Origin: Mytilinidion resinicola
Taxonomy: Eukaryota > Ascomycota > Dothideomycetes > Mytilinidiales > Mytilinidiaceae
Assembly (NCBI RefSeq): GCF_010093595.1
Contig: NW_022985442.1
Location: 1,759,656 to 1,823,655, forward strand
Length of the DNA stretch: 64,000 nucleotides
Reading direction: 5' to 3'
Part shown: positions 56,921 through 64,000 of the stretch, one piece after another
Position numbering within the stretch: the first letter of the stretch is position 1
Layout: the number at the start of each line of letters is the position of its first letter
Notes under the pieces: model-generated
The model's input: the letters and a program-made list of their open reading frames with translations, nothing else
What the model was told of the DNA's origin: nothing
The model's database searches: none
Made by a program: the position numbers and the translations under genes

Positions 56921-59900
56921 ATGTCGCTCGTCGGCAACTTTGCCTTTGGCAACACTGACAAGCAGGAGGAGCATCATACTGCAACCTCCCAGGTCACCCA
57001 TAATGTCAACAGAGAGCGCTCCGAGTCAGGCCCGGACGTCGCCTCCGACTCCTCCACTCTATCGCCTGAGAAGCCAGAGCCAGTGTCCCGCGATGGTGTA
57101 GCTGCCACTGACGAGAAGGGTGAGAAGAGGCAGTCCAGCAGTGCCGGGGACGACTCTGAAGACGAGCGGAGAGAAGCTCAAGTCCACCAATTGGCCCGTC
57201 GACTGACCCAGGCCTCAACCTTCTCCGCGAGTGGACAGGACCCTTTCGAACCCGAGCCCAACTCGGCCCTAGATCCCAATGGCGAGCATTTCAGCGCAAG
57301 AGCATGGGCGAGGGCTATGCTCAATCTCCACAAGTCGGACGAGAAGGCAGCTCCCATGAGAACTGCCGGCGTGTCTTTCAAGAACCTCAACGTCCACGGA
57401 TTTGGCTCTGCCACCGACTACCAAAAAAGCGTAGGCAATGTCTTGTTTGAGGGAATTGGCATTGTGAAGACCCTCCTGGGACGGTCTAAGCAGCGGAAAA
57501 TCGACATTCTCCAAAACCTGGATGGCTTGGTCGAGAGCGGGGAGATGCTTGTCGTCTTGGGCCCGCCTGGATCTGGATGTTCCACTTTCCTCAAGACGAT
57601 TGCCGGCGAAACTCACGGCTTCGTCGTGGAACCGAACTCCTATCTCAACTATCAGGGTGAGTCTCCAGTGCTCTCGGCATTATCATACGCTAACCTGTGT
57701 CTCTTTCTGCAGGCATCAGTGCCAAACACATGAACCATGACTTCCGCGGAGAGGCCATCTACACCGCAGAAGTCGATGTCCATTTCCCCATGCTTACCGT
57801 TGGCGACACCCTCACCTTCGCCGCGCGGGCTAGAGCTCCCCGCCACATTCCCGGCGGAGTCGATAAACACACTTTTGCCGAGCACATGCGAGACGTCATC
57901 ATGGCTATCTTTGGCATCTCCCACACCATCAACACACGCGTAGGAAACGATTATATCCGCGGCGTCAGTGGTGGAGAGCGCAAGCGTGTCAGTATCGCTG
58001 AGGCCTCCCTTAGCGGTGCTCCCTTGCAATGCTGGGACAACAGTACCCGTGGTCTGGACAGTGCCAATGCCATCGAGTTCTGTAAGACCCTGCGCATGGC
58101 GACGGACATCCAAGGCGCCACGGCTTGCGTTGCCATTTACCAAGCTCCTCAGTCGGCCTATGATCATTTCGATAAGGTCCTCGTGCTCTACGAGGGACGC
58201 CAGATCTTCTTCGGCCGGACTGGAGAAGCGAAGAAGTATTTCACGGACATGGGATTCATCTGCCCTGACCGACAAACCACTGCTGATTTCTTGACCTCCA
58301 TGACCAGCCCGTTGGAGCGTGTTGTTCAGCCTGGCTGGGAAGCTCGTGTTCCGAGGACTCCCGACGAGTACGCGCAGCGATGGAAGGACAGCCAGAACCG
58401 AAAAGAGCTCCTCCAGGCCATCGAACGCTACGACCAGCAGTATCCAATTGGAGGCGAGAGCTTCGAGCAATTCAAGCAGTCGCGACGAGCCACACAGGCC
58501 AAGAGACAGCGAGTCACATCTCCATACACGCTATCATATGGACAACAAGTCCGTCTCTGCCTTTGGCGAGGCCTTCAAAGACTCAAGGGCGATCCAAGTC
58601 TGACCTTGACCATGTTATTCGGCAACTTTATCTTCGCTCTAATCATTGGCAGTGTTTTCTACAACCTGAAACACGACACTGGTAGTTTCTACTCACGGGG
58701 CGCCCTCCTTTTCTTTGCCATCTTGATGAACGCATTTGGTAGTGCTCTAGAGATTCTCACGCTCTATGCACAACGTCCCATTGTCGAAAAACACTCCCGA
58801 TATGCCCTCTATCACCCGTCTTGCGAGGCTTGGGCTTCCATGCTGACGGACATGCCGTACAAGATCCTCAACGCCTTTACTTTCAATATGGCTCTCTATT
58901 TCATGACCAATCTTCGCAGAGAACCAGGAGCCTTCTTCTTTTTCATCTTGATCTCGTTCGTACTCACCTTGGTCATGTCCATGCTGTTCCGGACGATCGC
59001 CTCCATTTCAAGGACTCTATCTCAAGCCATGGCTCCCGCAGCCGTTTTGATCTTGGCCCTGGTCATCTACACTGGCTTCACGATTCCAACAAGATACATG
59101 CTTGGCTGGTCACGATGGATCAATTATCTGGACCCTGTTGCATACGGATTTGAGTCCCTCATGATCAACGAGTTCCATAATCAGAACTACTCGTGCTCTG
59201 TTTTCGTCCCTTCAGGCAAGGGATACGAAGGCATCACTCTCACCAACCAGATCTGCTCTCAGGTGGGATCGACTCCTGGCTCAGCCACTGTGAATGGAGA
59301 CCATTACATCAACAGCGCTTTTGGATACTATCACGTCCATAAGTGGAGGAACCTCGGCATTCTGTTCGTTTTCATGCTCGGTCTCATGTGCTGTTATCTT
59401 GCCGCAACCGAATACATCACTGCAAAGAAATCCAAGGGTGAGGTCCTTGTCTTCCGTCGTGGCCATAAGTTCTTGGATCAAAAGGGCGGCGATGCCGAAT
59501 CCGCTGATCCTAGCCGTGCTGTCGTCGCCTCCAATACCGAGGATCATACTGCCATTATCGAACGCCAAACTGCCATCTTCCAGTGGAAGAACGTTTGCTA
59601 TGACATCAAGATTAAAGGCCAGCCCCGCAGGATTCTGGACCACGTCGACGGTTGGGTGAAACCAGGTACTCTTACCGCTTTGATGGGTGTGTCCGGCGCC
59701 GGTAAAACCACTCTTTTGGACTGTCTTGCTACTCGTACCACTATGGGAGTTATCAGTGGTGAAATGCTGGTGGACGGCCTACCACGTGACGCCTCATTCC
59801 AACGTAAGACCGGCTACGTCCAGCAACAAGATCTACATCTTTCCACGTCAACGGTTCGGGAGGCCCTTAACTTCAGCGCTCTGCTTCGCCAGCCTGCTCA

Positions 59901-61714
59901 TGTTCCCCGCCAGGAAAAGTTGGATTACGTGGAAGAGGTTATCAAGCTTTTGGAAATGCAAGACTACGCTGATGCAGTTGTCGGTGTTCCTGGTGAAGGG
60001 CTCAACGTCGAACAGCGCAAGCGATTGACAATTGGTGTCGAATTGGCTGCCAAGCCCGCTCTCCTTCTATTCCTCGATGAGCCAACATCCGGCTTAGACA
60101 GTCAAACTTCTTGGGCTATCCTGGATCTTCTGGACAAGTTGACCAGGAACGGACAAGCTATTCTCTGCACCATTCATCAGCCATCTGCTATGTTGTTCCA
60201 ACGTTTCGACCGATTACTATTCCTTGCTAGGGGCGGCAAGACCGTCTACTTTGGCGACATTGGCGAAAACTCTAAGACTCTGAGCAACTATTTCGAGAGG
60301 AACGGTGCCCACCCCTGTCCCATCGAGGCCAATCCGGCTGAATGGATGCTCGAAGTTATTGGCGCTGCTCCAGGAACCACGACCGAGATTGACTGGCCCG
60401 AAGTTTGGCGCAACAGCCCCGAAATCGAAGAGGTCCATGAGGAACTAGCTGCACTCAAAGAAGAAAGGCCTGCTGCGACAGCTCTCCAGCGCACCGCTTC
60501 TGCTGCTTCTCGGAAGAGGAAGGAGGAACAGGCAGCTTACCGGGAGTTTGCCGCACCATTCGGCGCACAGATGAAGGAGGTCACGGTCCGAGTCTTCCAG
60601 CAGTACTGGCGCACGCCTTCCTACATCTACGCGAAGTTCGCCCTGTGTTTTTTTTCCGCCTTATTCATCGGTTTCTCGTTCTTCAAGGCCCGCAACAGTA
60701 TTCAAGGCCTGCAGAACCAAATGTTCTCCATCTTCATGTTGATGACAATTTTCGGCAACTTGGTACAACAGATCATGCCGCACTTCGTCACGCAACGTGC
60801 GCTTTACGAAGTTCGAGAGAGGCCGTCCAAGGCCTACTCCTGGAAGGCGTTCATGTTGTCCAACATCATCGTGGAGCTGCCTTGGAACGGTCTTATGGCC
60901 ATTGTCATCTTCTTCTGCTGGTACTATCCCATCGGTCTTTACCGGAACGCCGAGCCTACCGACTCGGTTCACGAGCGTGGAGCCCTCATGTTCCTCTTCA
61001 TTCTTACCTTCCTTCTCTTTACCAGCACTTTCACGCATATGTGTATCGCTGGTATCGAGACTGCTGAGGCGGGAGGAAATATTGCGAACATGGTCTTCTC
61101 GTTTACTCTCATCTTCTGCGGGTATGTTTCCCTCGCCTACTCTTTCTCTACACTTGTAGCTAACAGCCGACAGTGTCCTAGCAACCCCATCGGCTCTCCC
61201 TGGCTTCTGGATCTTCATGTACCGCGTGTCCCCATTCACCTACCTAATCTCAGGCATGCTCTCTACTGCCGTCGCCAACACAGAGGTCATATGCGCTTCA
61301 AACGAATTCCTCAAGTTCAACCCTACCACCGGACAGTGTTGGGAATTCATGGCACCCTACATTAACACCATGGGTGGCAAGCTCCAAAACCCCAACGCTA
61401 CTGAGGCTTGCAGCTACTGCCAGATTTCAGACACCAACGTCTTCCTTGCGAGTGTGGTCAGCTACTGGGACCAGGCGTGGCGCAACTTTGGCATCATGTG
61501 GGCGTACATCATCTTCAACGTCTTTGCGGCCTTAGCTTTCTACTGGCTTCTTCGTGTGCCAAGAGTGAAGAAGGAAGAGACTGAAGCAGCGCCCGACCCA
61601 ACTCTAGAGCCAGTCAAGAGCCGAGGCAGCATGATAAGGCAACGCACCCAGAGCTTCAGCAGGCAGAAGACGAGGGAGTCGCACAAGGCTGAGTTGCACA
61701 AGGCTGACCAGTAG
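56921..61714 (+). CDS. PDR-type ABC-G full transporter, 1561 aa
   Basis: Plasma-membrane drug efflux pump of the pleiotropic drug resistance subfamily, layout (NBD-TMD)x2. Exons 56921..57656, 57713..61121 and 61174..61714. The N-terminal about 150 residues are hydrophilic. NBD1: degenerate Walker [13 protein letters not shown] (about residue 213), signature [13 protein letters not shown], Walker B region [12 protein letters not shown], where Asn replaces the catalytic Glu as usual in this family. TMD1 runs from about [22 protein letters not shown]2: [19 protein letters not shown], the altered signature [12 protein letters not shown], and [15 protein letters not shown]2 ends near [22 protein letters not shown], followed by a basic tail. 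Both half-sites show the normal PDR asymmetry. Substrates (azoles, plant toxins, own metabolites) cannot be told. Confidence 0.96.
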
Positions 61715-62335
61715 CGCGAAACGTAGTGATGGTCGATACGGCCTTTCTAATTATGTATAGGATTTCAAAGCGAGCGGTTGGTACGTTGCTATGCTGGGAT
61801 AGATGGGTTTGATTTTGATTGCATAGGCCCGTCTTTCTGTATCTGCTTTGACTAGGACGGTCTGGCGCTGGATATCTTTTGCTAAGACCCCTGCTGGGAC
61901 ACTAATTCCTTTTTTTTTTGTTGTCGAAAAGCGGCATCCAATACTCAAACGTCTCCTTGTTGTTGTAACACATCCTGTATAGTTTATTAATTAGAGTATC
62001 TCCGATTGTCTAATAGACTCGGGATGTAATGATTCTTTCAAGTTATAGGACTTTGCGTGATATAGTGACATCTCTGAACCTTGGGCGTTTAAACAAAGTT
62101 TAAAGGAAAGTATAAACGCAATGGATTCAGAGATGTGGCTAGTTGTAGTGAAAGCTGTGAAGTGGAGGCCTAAAGTTGGCTAGATTCAATACGCTATTAT
62201 ATTTGATGACCAAGCAGCCTTGGCTAAACTTCTTGGCCGCGTCGCAAGCGCATCAAGTTCATCCACCTAGAACTTCACTGCGATCAGTTTCAACAAATCT
62301 CACGTAGACACTAGCCTCTCAACACTCTCTCCAAG
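61715..62335. other. Intergenic, nothing recognised
   Basis: These 621 bp between the ABC transporter stop and the U1-C start are AT-rich, with a run of ten Ts near 61911 and a GTTTAAAC motif at about 62088. I see no gene. Confidence 0.45.
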
Positions 62336-63275
62336 ATGCCAAAATATAAGTATAACTCTCTGAAGCTATGCGTAACGTAACTAATTTCCTCCGCACTCTT
62401 CTGTAGGTCTCTCCCGAAAACTACGACTTCATCTCGAACGCGCACTGCAAGACTCTCAGACTGACAGTAGGATCAAGGCGATTATTGCGATGTCTACCTC
62501 ACGCACGACTCGATGAGCGTTCGAAAAGCGCATAACAGTGGACGAAACCACTTGCGAAATGTAGTCGACTACTACCAGCGTACGTCTACCCGAGACTGAA
62601 TATAAAAGTGGATGAAGGCTCATGGATATCGCAGAAATTGGCCACGAGAAAGCGCAGAGCGTCATCGACTCAATCACCTCATCGTATGCGGACGCGGGCC
62701 AGCAGAACCAAAATCCGATGCTGCAATCACAACACATGGGAGGACCTGGACCCGGTGGATTTGGAGGACCCCCACCGCCGTTTGGTTTCCCTGGTGGTAA
62801 TTTCTGCCCCGAAGCTGTGCAGTCGCTGAGAGAAGTTGGCTAACTCTCATATCTAGGCATGCCAGGGATGCCTCCACCGCCTTTCATGCCCCCAGGCCAA
62901 GGTGGACGTGAGTTCTACGGAATTTTCGTTACACCCCATCATTTAATGTATTCAAGCTAACAGCACTTTCTCACAATAGCTGGACCGAATCGAGGTATGC
63001 CAGGCATGCCACCGAACATGCCCTTCCCGCCTCCGAACATGGGAGGAGGCCCGCCGATGCCTTTCCCTCCTTTCCCTCCGAACGCCGGTTCACCCCCAGG
63101 CGGTATGCCATTCCCTCCGCCGGGTGGCATGCCTGGTATGCCGGGAATGCCTCCTCCACACATGATGTTCCAAGGTGGACCGGGTGGACCGGGTGGACCG
63201 GGTGGACCGGGTGGACCGCCTCCGGGAGGATTCCCACCGCCAGGAATGGGTGGACCGCCGCATGGAGGACAGTGA
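62336..63275 (+). CDS. U1 snRNP protein C; first exon junction unresolved
   Basis: Spliceosomal protein that stabilises U1 pairing with the 5' splice site. Exons after the first: 62478..62579, 62635..62796, 62857..62907 and 62980..63275, all in frame. They encode [20 protein letters not shown] and [20 protein letters not shown], the U1-C zinc finger with its second Cys and both His, then a Pro/Gly/Met-rich tail including five tandem GGP units (63174..63218). ATG CCA AAA TAT (MPKY) at 62336 matches the universal U1-C start, but the following aromatic residue and first zinc-ligand Cys are missing: no GT-AG junction joins MPKY to DYC in the right frame. The sequence after TAT is AAGTATAAC, as if the donor's GT and a few bases were absent. 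This is either a rare splice form, a small deletion or an assembly error. Confidence 0.85.
63174..63218 (+). repeat. 9-bp tandem repeat, five copies, inside U1-C
   Basis: GGTGGACCG is repeated five times exactly, coding Gly-Gly-Pro in the C-terminal tail of the U1-C protein. Exactness at the DNA level suggests recent slippage. Confidence 0.9.
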
Positions 63276-63947
63276 GGGCCGCAACGAGCATCGAAAGGAT
63301 CGCTCCCTACAAGATACCAAGGATATTCGAATCTTTCGGTCTAAGGCTCAGATTACGGTTTTCGTACCAACAGCTAATCTCGATCTAAGATTCGAGTGCC
63401 TGTCTACGAGCTCATCCGAAAATCATGGGCCAACGGTGGTGTCTCTGCTCTGGATTCCCAGTATGAATAGTCGTGCAACTGCTCTGGGACGACGGTTCTT
63501 TCTAAGTCGGCTCTATACCATCAAAAGGAATTTCAAGGCGTTTATGTAGGATAGGGACCAGAGGGAGAAAGCCATCCGCGGAAGGGTACTCGTAGGTAGC
63601 ATTCAAATTATCAAATCAATTTTGCCTCGTGGCTTATTTGCCACAGAGACAGACCTTTCACCGTCAGTCTCACTCTCAACAGTCTGCTGAGTAATATATC
63701 TACGTCCGTAGACGACCAACGACGCTAATAACGCTTAAATCCGAGATGCTAGAAATAATTATCTCCACCGTCTCTCATAGTAAGTATCATATAAAATTGT
63801 CCAGAGTAACTACAAAACGGGCTCTAAGAGCTTCCTTCAGTTCCGCTTTAATTTGTTCGAAGCATCCCTACATCACGATTCTTCTTCTCACCTTTATTCA
63901 ACAATCATTACACCACTTCTCTACTTTCCAGAGGCCTCCATCCAGCT
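63276..63947. other. Intergenic, nothing recognised
   Basis: This 672-bp stretch separates the U1-C stop from the next start codon. The AT-rich centre holds no open frame of note. The final 100 bases are C/T-rich and look like a promoter and leader. Confidence 0.45.
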
Positions 63948-64000
63948 ATGTCCACCACACCACCCTCCTCTATCCTCCTCTTCGGCGCCGGCGAACTCGG
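63948..64000 (+). CDS. NmrA-like/isoflavone-reductase-type protein, first 17 codons
   Basis: An ATG at 63948 after a pyrimidine-rich leader opens a frame reading MSTTPPSSILLFGAGELG to the window edge. ILLFGAGELG is a beta-strand followed by the GxGxxG dinucleotide-binding turn, in the form seen at the start of fungal NmrA-like and isoflavone-reductase-like NAD(P)-binding proteins. Only the first residues are visible, so the exact family is tentative. Confidence 0.6.
   Translation, partial: MSTTPPSSILLFGAGEL

Overview
The window is nuclear DNA of a filamentous ascomycete (Pezizomycotina; a Dothideomycete is my guess, not shown). Reasons: genes are cut by many short GT-AG introns (about 46-80 nt) with CTRAY-type branch points, and the gene content is typically fungal: Zn2Cys6 factor, LaeA-like methyltransferase, HET-domain protein, PDR-type ABC-G transporter, GH71 mutanase, GH5 exo-glucanase and fungal peroxidase. 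No CRISPR array, rRNA gene or convincing tRNA gene was seen.

Layout. 0-4.4 kb: 3' end of an amidase, a broken cupin gene, and a monocarboxylate-type MFS transporter. 4.4-11.7 kb: one intronless Zn2Cys6 regulator with a very GC-rich upstream region and a long T-rich downstream region. 11.7-16 kb: a P450 and a LaeA-like methyltransferase, divergently arranged. 17-25 kb: housekeeping block with polyubiquitin (four repeats), an aldo-keto reductase and the mitochondrial 2-oxoglutarate dehydrogenase E1. 25-31 kb: epoxide hydrolase, secreted mutanase and HET protein. 31-36 kb: OPT transporter, GPI transamidase catalytic subunit and a small secreted protein. 37-50 kb: accessory stretch with an amidohydrolase, a PhoD phosphatase, a PAN-like/peroxidase fusion and a GH5 glucanase, interspersed with five copies of one short inverted-repeat element and a 146-bp tandem array. 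50-64 kb: F-box/WD40 protein, PDR transporter, U1 snRNP protein C, and the first codons of an NmrA-like gene.

The genes do not form one pathway. Local themes are cell-wall and secreted enzymes (GH71, GH5, peroxidase, PhoD, small secreted protein), detoxification or secondary metabolism (P450, methyltransferase, AKR, epoxide hydrolase, ABC transporter), and core functions (ubiquitin, TCA cycle, GPI anchoring, splicing).

The most interesting unexplained structure is a family of about 232-bp elements in 37.0-50.1 kb. They have about 30-bp terminal inverted repeats, arms that form a long imperfect hairpin, and 5-bp target duplications (three exact, two 4/5). One copy ends 47 bp before a start codon. 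Exon coordinates below were derived by hand from frame and splice signals; none was confirmed by alignment or RNA data.
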